Source: Temnopleurus reevesii (lineage: Eukaryota; Echinodermata; Echinoidea; Temnopleuroida; Temnopleuridae). Taken from it: 64,000 bases of DNA. The translations under genes were made by a program, and so were the position numbers. Location of the stretch: the NCBI GenBank assembly GCA_036244855.1, contig BQKZ01000329.1:85166-149165 (forward strand), written 5' to 3'. The notes beneath the pieces were generated by a model, which ran no database searches, was not told the DNA's origin, and saw nothing but the letters and a program-made list of their open reading frames with translations. Positions 19,399 to 31,048 of the stretch are shown piece after piece. The first letter of the stretch is position 1. Each line of letters starts with the position of its first letter.

Positions 19399-20191
19399 AT
19401 GTCTCTCTCTCTCTCTCTCTTTCTCTCTTCATGTTTTTCCCTTTCTTTCTCCTACTCTTCGGCCCACACCTCTCCCATTCTTTCTTTTTTTCAAGGACGT
19501 TTGATGGAAACGTGTAAGAGGTCCGGAACATCCATGAAATTATGGTATGTCATAATGTGATCGATGTGTTCCATAATCAAACGCTCGCCTGTAGCAATGT
19601 GAACGACCCTCATATAACCTCAAGATCATATGACAAGTTCCACTATCTCTCTTTCTCTCTCTCTCTCCGTCTCTCTCTCCGCCCCGCCCCCTTCTCTGTC
19701 TCAACTCCCTCTCTGTCATCCCTGCCTCTCCCCTCTTTCTCACTCTCTTTCTCACACTCTTCGCCCCACCCCCTCTATCCCCTCTCGCCCCTTCTCTCTC
19801 TTTTTCTTTCTCTTCGCCTCACCCCTCCCTCCCTTATTCTCTCTCTTCCTCGCTTTCTCTCCCCATCTCTCTCTCTTCCTCTCTCTCCCTCCCACATATC
19901 TTTGTATTTCCCCCCCCCCCCCATCTCCATAGCTCCAATTTCATTCAAGAACTATGGTTATGTCTCTCTGTCTGTCTCTCTGTCTATCTTCCTCTATTGG
20001 CCCCACCCCCTCTCTCTTCTTCTATTTTCCTTTCTCCAAGTACATTTTTAAGGAGAGATGTACGACGTCCGGAACATCCATGAGATTATGGTATGTCATA
20101 ATGTGATCGATGCATTCCATAATCAAACGGTCGCCCGTAGCAATGTGAACGACCCTAATAATTATAACCTTTAGATCACGTGACAAGTCCA
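19289..20191 (+). repeat. Tandem duplication (~546 bp period): CT-rich tract plus conserved ~125 bp
   Basis: GTCCGGAACATCCATGAAAT TATGGTATGTCATAATGTG... occurs at 19521-19645 and 20067-20191 (few differences). Each is preceded by a long CT/TCTC-rich pyrimidine tract. Confidence 0.85.
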
Positions 20192-20435
20192 TAATACCCA
20201 GAAAAATATGTATCTGCCACCGGCAAGCAACTTATTACGTAGATAATATGTGCTATAGCCTAAAAAAAATGTTACTCATTGCTTTATGTATCTTGGCCAA
20301 GGTACATGGGATAAGATTGAAATAATAAGTGCGATTGATTTGGTGCTTCATGCGGTCTATATTGCAAAAAAAATGTACTGTGGAATGTTTTCAATTTGCA
20401 GTAATAGCTGTTGGTTTATTTTGTCTTAACATTAA

Positions 20436-21029
20436 AGGTAGAATACGTCTTTTTCAGCCTAAAATTGTACTTTCCAAGATTGCTGTGTTATGTTGAAGAG
20501 TACTAAATGTTAGAACTTATCACCTAAAATTTGACTTTCCAAGATTGTTGTGTTATGTTGAAGAGTACTAAATGTTAGAACTTATCACCACTCAATTAAG
20601 CACACAGATTGGTCATGATAAGCGCATTTATAGTTATTCCAATATTAATCATTTTATTCGGGCCTCGAATTAATGGACCGTGCGTTCGAAATAAAAAAAA
20701 CCCCGTTGACTCCTCGTTGACCAATAGCGTAAGAGTCTCTCTCAGTGCGTATTCCGCATGGTGTGGCAGTGTATTGAAGTGCGCACTGCATGTGCTCTTA
20801 TGTTGTGTGTGTGTGTGTATGTATGTGTGTGTGTGTGTGTGGTGCAGTAATACGCTAGAAGTATCGCGATACCGTCGGTGTCAAGATGAATTGTGATAGA
20901 TTAGATTTTTATTTGAATTAAATATTCTGGACTACATTCGACCAAAATACTTCATAGAGGTTGGCACATCCGAGGTACACAACAAGTTGTAAGCATAACC
21001 GTAATGTGTGCAAATGTAGTTTTCTACCT
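20436..21029 (-). mobile_element. Family B element, copy 2
   Basis: Inverted relative to copy 1. TTAA at 20432-20435 and 21030-21033. The internal ~64 bp block (ACTTTCCAAGATTG...GAACTTATCACC) is tandemly duplicated (about 20464-20590), and the GT microsatellite is expanded (20803-20842). Confidence 0.85.
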
Positions 21030-21033
21030 TTAA

Positions 21034-21859
21034 GAGTTAAATGAGAATTTTGACAAGAGTATGATTTTATGTAAGGTAGCTATGATTAAACTGAGACAAA
21101 ACTTGTCACTTCCATGCAAAAATGTTCATCTATTCATGGTGATTGATTTGAAAAGGAATTGTATTTTAAAGAATCAAAGGAGCCGAGTAAACAAAAGAAA
21201 ATAAATAAAGCGATAAAGGAAGGATAACATCTGGAAGAAGATGATGAAGAAGAAAAAGAATTGACAAGAAGAAGATGAAGAAGAAATACAACTCGTATTT
21301 GAATATTGAATAAGTATAATTAGACGGAAAATCTAAAGTAGATGTTAAAACATTAATTATAACGCTTACGGGGTGTGCAATTAGCAGCTACATGGAAATT
21401 TGAGAACTTTGATACTAAATTATGATATATAATCATAATGAATAATTTTAATTGTATACGTGCTTGTTTTACTATATCAAACGCACTTGTCGGCAAATAA
21501 AAGAGATATATACTTTATCATATTCTCATCTTTTAAAGAGTGGCAAGCGGCATCTTAATGGCAATTGTTATCACTTGAGAAAAGGGCGTCTACCTGTGCA
21601 CCCTGGATGAAGTACCATTCTTAGAAATTCCACGTCAGAATAATATGGGCAATCATTAATTGAAGCTAAACCCGACTCAGGGTCTAATAAGAGCCAAAAT
21701 AGGGTAAAATTTGAATACCTCTTGATCAGAACTGCCTTTTTTATGTGAATTGAACTAAACTCTGATTCATCATAAAAAAATTCAGAAGAAACTTGAAAAC
21801 ATTTCTCTTTCAGAACAACTAATCTACTGATAATCCTCTGACATTTTTTTTCTTTTTCT
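21034..21859. other. No gene
   Basis: A short GAAGAA-rich patch at 21233-21290; otherwise featureless. Confidence 0.6.
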
Positions 21860-21955
21860 ATGTTTGTTTGTGTTTTTAAGGTGCTTAGGGACTTTCGCAT
21901 GATCGTGTTATGCGCAATATAAAAGTGGTTCATTATTATTATTGTTAATATTAAT
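21860..21955 (+). mobile_element. SINE-like 3' tail (variant)
   Basis: GTGCTTAGGGACTTTCGCAT...TATGCGCAATATAAAAGTGG, then (ATT)n. It is the same layout as the SINE type i tail (GCTTAGGGA..., ATATAAAAG, TTATTA) but a distinct sequence. No tRNA head is visible upstream. Confidence 0.4.
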
Positions 21956-22334
21956 AATTATTAATACCGCGGCATTTGCGTTTCAAATCTCTGGGGCTCG
22001 AGCCCTCAGAGTTCGAAGGCTCGAAATGTAGGATAACATCGTTAGAAAATTGGCGATGGGGCGCACATTTTAAAAATATGTTTTTCTTTATGTATTACCT
22101 TCTCACAAGGGCACAAAAACTTGAGCTAATGCTCATTAGTTTATTTTATTGACAACTCTTCAGCATGTTCAGGGGGCATGAAGAGTGGGGTGCAAGAGGA
22201 CTGGACAGTACATATATTTTGTTTCTATGTAGTCAGCGATGCGGCGTTGTATAGGTGTGGGGAGGGGGGGGGGGGCAAAATTTGAAGTTGGAACCTCATC
22301 CGGGTCTTCAGAATGGGTTTGGTTTGAATACCAT

Positions 22335-22472
22335 GGCCCCGTTACATAAAGGTTTGTGATTAATTCCTAATGTGATTGCGATTGATGTCAATAGCAAACC
22401 ATGTATTAAAGCTTGCAATTGATCGCAAAATCAAATAGCGATTAATCGCTAACCTTTATGTTACGGGGGCCC
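22335..22472. mobile_element. Family I foldback MITE, copy 1
   Basis: GGCCCCGTTACATAAAGGTT ... AACCTTTATGTTACGGGGGC, inverted; the interior has GATTGCGATTG and GCGATTAATCGC words. Confidence 0.8.
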
Positions 22473-22508
22473 ATGAGTTGCTAGTAGAGTTAACGCAATA
22501 CCATCGTC

Positions 22509-22985
22509 TTTAAAGCGATATACTAGTTTTGGGAGGAGGGCGCTTCAGATATTTAACTAGTTTGCGAGTTGCAGTAAAATTATTGCCATAATGCAGTTTT
22601 TCAATAGTAAATTAGAGCATGCTCATAGTTTGTTTGAATGAAATCAATCTCAAAAGGACTTAATCATCGCAAAATAAAAAAGCATGCCACGGTCGTATCT
22701 CCCAAGCACAACATGCTTCACGTACAAAATAAACGCGAACTCACACACCGCAGAAAATACCACCGATCGCACCGTCCATTTTAGGCCGACGCTCCCCCGT
22801 GGACTTAGCACACCGTAGAAATAATGGCTGAATGACATGTTCGGCGTAAAATAAACAAAATACGAGAACAAATATACTCCTAATATCCTACACAGATATT
22901 TGTAGGCATGTAAAGCAACTTGTGAATACATCAGCTCGTTTAACATCACTTTCTGCATCCCGGTCATTACGAGTCTATACATTTA
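22509..22985 (+). mobile_element. Family G repeat, copy 2
   Basis: TTTAAAGCGATATACTAGTT ... TCATTACGAGTCTATACATT. About 85% similar by eye to copy 3, including GGGAGGAGGGCGCTTCAGAT. The short open frames across it are not conserved between copies. Confidence 0.75.
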
Positions 22986-23572
22986 GAATAATGCATTACC
23001 ATCGACCTGTTGTAGAATTTCACGCTATAAAAATTCTTATTTCTAGTTATCATGTCATGATCATTTTAATCACTGCGGTGTTGTGTTCAATATTTGAAAC
23101 TCATGGTGTCTAAACCAAACACCATTTTGCAACTAGATTATTTAAGAAAACAGCAGGAGTATACAATATGAGTATTATCATAATTATGACATAATCAGCA
23201 GACAGATACAATACTATTGGTTACATTACGCTATTACTAATCTTTGTTTTATAATGGTCGCCCTGGGTGAAATCAGTTATTTTTATGGATTTGTTTAAAT
23301 GTTGTTGATAAAGCAGACAATATGATCGACTAGTGGGAGCTCATTAATTGCATGTAATGAGGAGATATTGGCAAAGTTTTACCTTGTATGATTTTAACGA
23401 TATAGTGGTCTGGATGAAACAAACCAATAAACTTCACTAGTACTGGCATGGTCGGTGTTACATCACGATAAGAAATAATTTAAGAGCGACGAATACTACT
23501 TTTGCGAGCTAAAATCTGACATTCAAAGAATTTAATGTTACGATACAGAATATAAATAACTATAATCTATCG

Positions 23573-23912
23573 CCAATCAAGTAAGCTCGAAGATGGCTAT
23601 ATTAGATGTATTTCAAGTTATTTTAACAATACTTTTATTTCGCAGCCGGCCAATTATTCCACCGTGCGTTTAAAATGCAAAACGGCCGTCGACCGCTCGT
23701 TGACCGATCATAGCGCAAGAGTATCTCTTAGTGGGTGTTCCGCATGGTGTGGCAGTGTATTGAAGCGCATACTGTACGTGCTCTTACAAGGTTGTGTTTG
23801 TGTATGTGGTAATGCGCTTGTATCGCGATACCGTTGGTGTGAAGATGAATTATGACAGAATAGATTTTTATTTGAATTAAATATTCTGGACTTCATTCGA
23901 CCAAAATACTGA
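23573..23912 (-). mobile_element. Family B element, internal fragment
   Basis: Matches the interior of copy 2 from CAATCAAGTAAGC to CATTCGACCAAAATACT, including GGCAGTGTATTGAAGCGCAT and TATCGCGATACCG. Both TIRs and the 64 bp block are missing, and it is more diverged than the full copies. Confidence 0.75.
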
Positions 23913-24553
23913 AAAAAACCTTCTAATTATCATCTTTTACAATTGCAAAGCAATTCATGAAAAATATTTCGCAAATTGTCTATCATGCAAAAAGTAAATG
24001 TAAACGAAATTGTGAGCTGATTCTCAGACGTATTCCAAGTTTAATTATTGCAACCAAAGGCCAAGGAACCGTAGATCTTAGAATTGCCACCGGAAGTTGC
24101 TGTCAGTGAAATCGGGGCAATGCGAACGATATTACCTGTAGGATATGTGAGTAGTGTGAATTCCAATTCATTTTGTGGAGAGAGAGAGAGGGGGGGGGGG
24201 AGATTATAAACAGCCATGTCATGGTCAACTTTATTCGAACAAGTTATGAACATTATTGCAAAACTGCATGAAGGGAGATAATGTCAAAATAAATCTACAC
24301 TTTTAACATTTTGATAGCTGCTCTAAAGTGGTTTGGGGGTAAAGTTTGATTTTGTTGTTGCTATCTGGTTTGTTTTTCTCTGACTGTTATTTTATCAAAA
24401 ATGTTAACCCCGTAACAAAGGAGCTGAAGGAATCTAGGAGAGGCCTTTGAACGTATCCGAGCTCTTTCACCTTTCATCCACAAATTATCTCTGAACAGAG
24501 AGGCAAACAATCTTCACTTGATCTCACATGCGCCTGCTCAGGAGGTGTAATAC

Positions 24554-24825
24554 ATATCCAGTTGAGGAATGAGTGCTCTGATAGCACCCACCTCTGCATA
24601 TTCACTTACACTGTACACACAGGGACTGTACAACACTCAACCATAGAGTCCTAACATAACATACCCATCTGATGTGGAGGCGCGGTCAGAGGGGTATACA
24701 TATCGGAGGGTCATCATGGTCATGCAAGGACTCTGTGGTTGAATGCTATGCAGTCCCTGTGTGTTCAGTGTAAGTGAATATGCAGAGGTGGGTGCTATCA
24801 GAACACTCAGTCCTCAACTGGACTA
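24554..24825. mobile_element. Family H (Mutator-like long-TIR) element, 272 bp
   Basis: Bounded by a perfect 9-bp direct repeat GTGTAATAC (24545-24553 and 24826-24834). The arms ATATCCAGTTGAGGAATGAG and CTCAGTCCTCAACTGGACTA are inverted and pair over more than 100 bp (CACCCACCTCTGCATATTCA / TGAATATGCAGAGGTGGGTG). A 9-bp duplication with long TIRs is the Mutator (MULE) signature (family knowledge). Confidence 0.8.
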
Positions 24826-25560
24826 GTGTAATACTCGCGTACACTCACAAATAAAGGGGTTTCCATTGTCACTCTGGCGTTCTTGTATAATAAACCTGTA
24901 TCTCGTTATATCCTTTTTATGCTTAAGATTGATTTGTGAAAGTTTTTAAATAGAGTTATATGCAATATTATATACAACACCGCTTTATATTTTTCCTTTG
25001 AATTCTTTAAGATGTATGCAAATTATATATAGATCTTGTTTGATATAACATAAATATTATGGGGCCAATTTAGAAGTAATAAGCAGCTTAAAATTTTCGA
25101 CATGCATCATTTGAATTGTTTAGTATTTGAAACCCGAGCAATGTCGGTGTCCCGGTTGCTCCATACCACAATATACTGCTCTGATTTAAGTTGTAACAAT
25201 GGGTCCCACCTTTTTCTTGTCTCGGATCTCGCTTTTGTTTCATTCGCTATATTACTGTTATTCTGCCAAAAGGAGTTTAATTTCTAACCATGTTCAAATT
25301 AGTTGTCAATATTGTGCTTTTTGATGATTTTCATGACAATAGAAAAAATCAATTATAAAAGATGAGACGATCATATAAACAAGTTTGAGTGAAACTAGAC
25401 AATGAATAAGAAAGGTGAACTATTTTTGGAGACTTTTGGTCACGTGACACGACGTGTTGATGACATTTTTTTCTATATATTCTTCTAATATCTGCGCTTT
25501 TAATCAAAGCAAGATAATCTGGCATGGTGACCTCCTCGAAGACTCTCTAATATTTCTAAT

Positions 25561-25692
25561 GTCCCGGTCACATAGGACCCCGGAAGCAACACGATTCACC
25601 CCGATTCTTTGTTAATTCACAGTTAACTGCCTGAGAGCAACGAGTCGGGTGAATCGTGTTGCTTCCGGGGTCCTCTGTGACCGGGGCTTTAG
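25561..25692 (+). mobile_element. Family C foldback element, copy 1
   Basis: GTCCCGGTCACATAGGACCC and CGGAAGCAACACGATTCACC on the left are repeated inverted on the right as GGTGAATCGTGTTGCTTCCG and GGGTCCTCTGTGACCGGGGC. The arms are ~55 bp, with a short centre TTAATTCACAGTTAACTGCC. Confidence 0.85.
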
Positions 25693-25711
25693 AACGACCA
25701 AAGAGTTCCAC

Positions 25712-25798
25712 AGTGTCTGCTATTTAAAGGTCATATCTCATGTGTTGTGATACTNAGTGTCTGCTATTTAAAGGTCATATCTCATGTGTTGTGATACA
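25712..25798. other. Single-N join with duplicated contig ends
   Basis: AGTGTCTGCTATTTAAAGGT... occurs on both sides of the N at 25755 over 42-43 bases. Same artefact as at 19002. Confidence 0.85.
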
Positions 25799-26572
25799 TT
25801 CAGACGTTCAAAATGCAGGGCACATGCTAGACCTTTCGTTCTAAGTGTAGAACTCTTTGTTGTCGACTATTTCCAATCTCTCTAACCTTTCATTCCCAAA
25901 TTATCTTTGAACCGAGAGGCAAAAAACATTCACCTGATCCCACATGTGCCTTTTCATGTTAGTAACAGTAACCACTACCCTAAAGCCACAGGGGCTTTAA
26001 GTTGATATGTGAATGAGAAACGAATGACATAGGAGAGAGGCCGGGTGGATCAAGACAATTATAGTATTTTGTTTCCCCGTGTCACGAATCCCTGACATTG
26101 CGATCGTAAACTTCTTTGATTTTTTTTGCCTGCTTTCCTGTTTACAGAGTTGTGTTAAGTCCTTTGCACACGTTACGACAGACCTTTGAGCAATTCGTGT
26201 AGACAGTGTAAGTATTTTTTCCTCCCCACATTCTAGAATTTACTCTATACTTACAATTTAAGAGTGTGTCACTGAGCTATAGCATACACACATGCAGCTC
26301 AAAATATCACGAAATTCCCTTAATGGTCCATACATTTAACATAAAGTTCACGAAATAACGCCCCTCCCTTCGTAAAGTGCCTATCTGCTTATGCAAAAAA
26401 AAGAGATGTTTGGATGCCCTTTCTAAAGCGTGAGTCGGTAAATGTTTGTTGTATATCTTTAATTTATTTTAAAATAACTTTATGAGGAAAATAAGGCTTG
26501 AAAGGGAATGATATCATTTTCTGTGATTTTTCAAGTTTAATGAAAAGCAACAAGAAAGAGATGATAATGAAT

Positions 26573-26735
26573 ACAGTGGAAACTCGGTATAAAGATATCT
26601 TATATAATAATATTCCTGATATAAAGAGGTAATAGCTTATTATTTCTAACCCATGCTCTAACGAGATTACTGCCATAACGAGGTATATTTGATGGTCACA
26701 GGGAGCTCGTTATTGAGTAATAGTTCAGATCGGGC
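26573..26735. mobile_element. Possible pogo-like terminal fragment
   Basis: CAGTGGAAACTCGGTATAAA at 26574 resembles pogo/Tigger termini (CAGT...CTCG.TATA), followed by repeated TATAAAGAGG and ATAACGAGG words. The matching right terminus is absent. Confidence 0.3.
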
Positions 26736-26739
26736 CATT

Positions 26740-28174
26740 TTTTCAGAGTTTCAATCTATTGAAGGTATCCGAAGAAAGAAATTTCTTTCGGCCCTATATC
26801 GACGACCATGAAATTGCAAGTCCTCAATATTTGGCGGTTTCTATGGTTGTTGCGGTGTTTGTGGAAGCCCCAGTAGTCGTGTTTAGACGCATTCGTAATT
26901 CATAACATAAATAAACGCCGGTATGTATGTAAACTGGAATGAAGGACACATCATGTGAATAATTGAAATTTGGGTCAAATTAGTATACCTATAGAGTAGA
27001 TAGGATGAAAAATGTGACGTTACTTCGATTGTGATGAAAAAGGATATCACATTTTCACTGTTTTTGGATTGATTACCTTTTCTGTTTATTCAGTACACAA
27101 TGCTACAATGATGCACACTTCCGAATGCAGTTTAAACATTGTGCATTCAAAGGTGAAAACAAATGAATCACCGGGAGTATGCTTTTGGTATCAATATTGC
27201 ACCGATTTGGTTAACACAAAGCATAAACGAAAATGGTTTTAAAAGGCATCTAGCACTGACTCTGTATACATAAAAAAACAGTCCGCTTTATAATTAAAGC
27301 TGTCAAAACGTAAAGAATTGCACCTTTTTTTCAGGTAATTTGCGACTTTTGTTTAATTTTGTTTTTGCTGAGCATGTATATAAAACCAGGCAATATTGCA
27401 CTTGTTTTTAGTTCTGTCGCACATTCCACCTTTTTAAAAAGATTTGCACATTTGGATCACTTTTTATCTTAGCTTGTGTAGTTTATCGGAATGGCAGGAA
27501 GGCAACATTAATATCCATGTCCTTTTTTCTCTCATGTTATTATTTTTCGATTTTCAAAGCATTTACCTTTACTCAGAGTGTTCCAGATCTGACAAAATAT
27601 ACACAGGCCCAAAAAGTATTTTCTATAAAACTATATTTTAGATGAAAATGGAAAATGAAAGGCTATTTGTGTTATTGTTAAAAAAATAATATATCGCCTA
27701 AAGAAGAAAATACATATTCGTGCTTTCATTTTATTTCTTTTTGATCTTAGCTGCAATACTTCAGTTCTTTTGTTTGCTTATATTTTAGCATCCTTCGAAC
27801 AGTCCGGTGGAGGGGGGGTTGAGGTCGGTCAGCGTTAAGTAAATTTGGGAATGCGTTGGGTAAAATTTTGCCCAAATTGTTTGAGAGTGCACTATCCACT
27901 TAGACATTGACCCTTTAGAAAGTTTAGCTCAATGACCTCGGGGAACATGAAGCCATTGATCTGCAGATGATACTGGCTTTACGAGGTATGGCATCCGATA
28001 TAGTGAACTATTCCGCGAGGATATAGAAACATATGCTTCGGGACACACATTTTTCAAGGATAAGGTTGACGAAAATCCCAAACTTATGAACCTGAAATGA
28101 GGTAATTAAAGGTTATCTATAGGTCCCCAAAATGATTTGCTAATTGGAGGTAAACATAAAATTTATCCACACAA
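26740..28174. other. No gene; featureless 1.4 kb
   Basis: AT-rich with a G run near 27813. No repeat family of this window recognised. Confidence 0.6.
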
Positions 28175-28351
28175 ACATGATATAAACTATTTCCCTGAAA
28201 TTCAAGTCGAACACCAATTCAATGGTCTGTTGTAATGCTATTTAAAGCGGAACCGGCCTGTGATACTTGTGTCGGCACAGTTGAATGCACGGCGCGCGGA
28301 TCGTTTATCTATATCCCACTCTATTTTACGGAAATAATTAATATCGTGTTA
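28175..28351. mobile_element. Family J inverted-repeat MITE, copy 1
   Basis: CATGATATAAACTATTTCCC on the left; ACGGAAATAATTAATATCGTG on the right. The interior TGTAATGCTATTTAAAGCGG and ACCGGCCTG...GTGTCGGCACAGTT is shared with 47.0 kb. Confidence 0.7.
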
Positions 28352-28565
28352 TAAATAGTTTCTGACAATAAAGAGCTGACTTTTTAAGACAATGAATTTT
28401 CAAACCTGATGGATTTTTATGATGAATAACACAAAAATAACTTACAAAGACTAGTTCACATAGTGAAACAATGTGTCGGACATACAAATGAAGGCGCTAT
28501 GTGCCTAATTCGGTCGTACGGAGCCTATGTCGATTTTGAACAAGCTGTTTTTTATTGCAACTCCT

Positions 28566-28695
28566 TGGGCCTGTAACATAAAAGATGCAATTAAACTTAC
28601 GATACATATTTATTGTAAGTCTATGGCAGAACGCGTACCAAAGAGATGCAATTAATTGCAAGATTTATCGTATCTCTTTTATGTTACAGGCCCCT
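28566..28695. mobile_element. Family I foldback MITE, copy 2
   Basis: GGGCCTGTAACATAAAAGAT ... CTTTTATGTTACAGGCCCC. The inner GCAATTAATTGCA and TACGATA motifs are shared with copies 3 and 4. Confidence 0.85.
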
Positions 28696-29339
28696 TATCA
28701 AGTAGTCCATGCCATGCCATTTTTGTATTAGTCTATGCACTCTAGCGATATGCAGATGATATTTTAACCTGAGATGCACATTGAAACCATGGGAACGGCC
28801 ATGTTAAGAACCACTAGATAAAACTATGACATACGTTATCGTTAAGTCACGGTTAATTTATTCACTGCCATATTATATAAGAAAAAACATAAATGATATT
28901 TTTAAAAAGGCAATTCTCGGGGGCTTGTCAAGCAATACCCGCCCCCGGAAAAAAACAATGAATAGATATAAGCAGTCACATCGATCATTCCACTTGGTTT
29001 TTTTTTCAACGAGGTAGTGCTGTCAGAAAATATTCGTGAAGCATAATAATCCCATGAATCTTTTTAAAATAAATGCGATCCTTTTGCCCGCCAAAGTGAA
29101 TCGACATCAACAAGCAATATCTTGATCTTGATAGAATTGCCAAAGTCAAACATTCACTTGACATTACGTTCATTCCTCAATAACCAAACGGAAGTTCATT
29201 CAATTTTGATCTACGCTCAATCAATAATCAAAATCACATCATATACATGCACATGATTAACACATTTTACTTTACTTCATGACAGCGTGGCTCCACTCAA
29301 TGTGGGCAACAAAAATACTTTTTATTATTCAAATCAATT

Positions 29340-30010
29340 TAATTCAATTCAATTAAATTCAATGATTATTTCACTCATAAAATGCATTAAAAAATACAAA
29401 CATGTACAAGATAGAAAATACATACATATACAATTACATGTACAAATATAGAACAAATAGCAATAAATGTATAAGAAGGCAAACATGGGTGGGGATCAAG
29501 ATTAAAGGATCTAAAGATCTTGATTGCATGACCCCATTATAATTGCAAAACGGAAAGTAAGATAAAGGTAGAAAGAAAGGTAGTGTTGGAAAGAGACAGG
29601 CAAACAAAGATCCTATATAATGGATAAGAAAAAAGGAGCCGGGGAGAAGGAAAGAAAATGAAAGAAGAAAAAAAAAACCCAATGAGCGTCATGTCACAAA
29701 GAGCAAAGCACCATCGCGCCAGGACAATTGACCAGGGTGAATAAAACCATGGTAATTGTCCTGACGCGACATCGAAACACGCTAATCGTCTATCACCCAG
29801 AAGAAATGTTGAAAACGGAAAAGGGTGACTCATTATTTGTGTAAGAGCATTTTATTATATTGTTTTCTAAAAACATTGAGAGAACGCGCAGTTTTAAGAT
29901 TACTTGGTAATCTTCCTGAAATACCATTCAATAGTATGAATAGTTGATATATCTTCGTATATCAGCATGGAAATTCCCCCATCCTTCTGCACCATAAGCG
30001 GGCAGCAAAT
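29340..30010 (-). mobile_element. 5'-truncated LINE: last codons of ORF2 plus 3' UTR
   Basis: On the minus strand, upstream of the TAA at 29833-29835, the reading frame gives LPSNLKTARSLNVFRKQYNK then MLLHK, the usual C-terminus of CR1/L2-type ORF2 (compare LPPDIKSKSTRISVRKSLKE at 9.2 kb). Just upstream the frame is broken (a stop near 29970), so this is a decayed end. The 3' UTR contains a hairpin (ATCAAGATCTTTAGATC pairing to ATCTTGAT, about 29493-29525) and ends in ATTGA/TTGAA repeats at 29336-29365. A separate hairpin element (29712-29776) lies inside the UTR. It is a different subfamily from the 9 kb element. Confidence 0.6.
29712..29776. repeat. Short hairpin inside LINE 3' UTR
   Basis: CGCGCCAGGACAATTGACCA faces CATGGTAATTGTCCTGACGC across a ~12 nt loop. 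This gives a near-perfect ~20 bp stem. It is likely a small foldback insertion or a structured UTR element. Confidence 0.5.
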
Positions 30011-30256
30011 GCCAAAATTTTGTTGATTAAGAATTCAGGCATTCTTCCTAAAATACATTTTCTTGCAATCTATGCTAGCTTTCAATTTAGTATACATTGT
30101 AGACAAAGACTCATATTGAATCAAATGGTATGGCCTACATCGACTGTCGAAAGTGATATAACTCTAGCTACCCGTCTGGATTATCATGTCCATGAAAATA
30201 CATCAAACACCCCGTTCAGATGTACGGCTTTAAACCACTTTAAAGGAAACCAGTTT

Positions 30257-30390
30257 AAAGCCCCGGTCACATAGGACTCCGGAAGCAACACGATTCACCT
30301 CGACTCTTTGTTAATTCACAGTTAACTGCCTCAGAACAACGAGTCGGGTTGAATCGTGTTGCTTCCGGGGTCCTATGTGACCAGGGCTTA
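30257..30390 (+). mobile_element. Family C foldback element, copy 2
   Basis: AAAGCCCCGGTCACATAGGA ... TCCTATGTGACCAGGGCTTA. Same orientation of the centre (TTAATTCACAGTTAACTG) as copy 1. Confidence 0.85.
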
Positions 30391-30616
30391 ACAGGAACTA
30401 ATCTAACTGCAAGTCTGAACGGGACAAGCGGTCAGGAAACTGGACTTCCAACCTGGTTTTGAAAGTCACTTCACGAGGCAAATTTTCGTGACTAGGAACC
30501 AGTTCAGCTAGTAGTTTGAACACTCGAGACTCGTAAAGTGGCCTTGTGTTGTATATAAATTTCACCCTGAATATGTCAAGCATCTGACTGTTTCCGCTGT
30601 GCTATGCCCGTGGTGC

Positions 30617-30813
30617 GCAGAAACAATACAGGAATAAAGATATGTACCCATCAATATACATGTGGGGAGTATTTGAACCCAACTGGTTGCTCATCGTCAT
30701 AAAGCAGGGCCAATTTGCGTGAAAGTAGGATGCAAAAACAATACGAAAACATAGAAATGAACACATCAGTATTCACGTGGGAAGCCTTTGAACCCAGCTG
30801 TTTGTCAATCGTC
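30617..30813 (+). repeat. Tandem duplication, ~115 bp period
   Basis: GCAGAAACAATACAGGAATA...TTTGAACCCAACTGGTTGCTC and GCAAAAACAATACGAAAACA...TTTGAACCCAGCTGTTTGTC are two diverged units; the second abuts a MITE at 30813. Confidence 0.65.
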
Positions 30814-31048
30814 CTGGGGCCGATTGATCGAAACGGTCTTAATAATCCTCTTCTTCCTAAAACGTCTTGACTTCTTTTTTTTTTCTTTCTTTTTTAATAC
30901 CATATCTGGTCTTCTTTATTTCAATTGTGGCACCCTCGTAACATAGACATTAGCATCAATACGACTATGTTAAAAGGGTGGCACAAGAACTTAAGGCGCC
31001 TTAGCATGAAGAGGATAGCTAAGACTGCTTCGTGCAATTGGCCCCTGG
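30813..31048. mobile_element. Inverted-repeat MITE (CCTGGGGCCGATTG type)
   Basis: CCTGGGGCCGATTGATCGAA then GGTCTTAATAATCCTCTTC on the left; GAAGAGGATAGCTAAGACTG then GTGCAATTGGCCCCTGG on the right. ~236 bp; single copy here. Confidence 0.75.

Larger units (their letters stand above)
24472..25960 (+). repeat. Dispersed direct repeat pair of ~75 bp
   Basis: CTTTCATCCACAAATTATCT CTGAACAGAGAGGCAAA... (24472-24545) recurs at about 25886-25960. A family H element inserted exactly at the end of the first copy, and a family C element plus a single-N join lie between. Confidence 0.6.

Noticed and set aside
19256..20051. Proline/serine/leucine-rich frames
   Set aside because: Pyrimidine tract translations.
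22650..22982. 110-codon minus-strand frame with related frames at 15390, 48372 and 62520
   Set aside because: Family G is a repeat; the frame is broken differently in each copy and has no domain.
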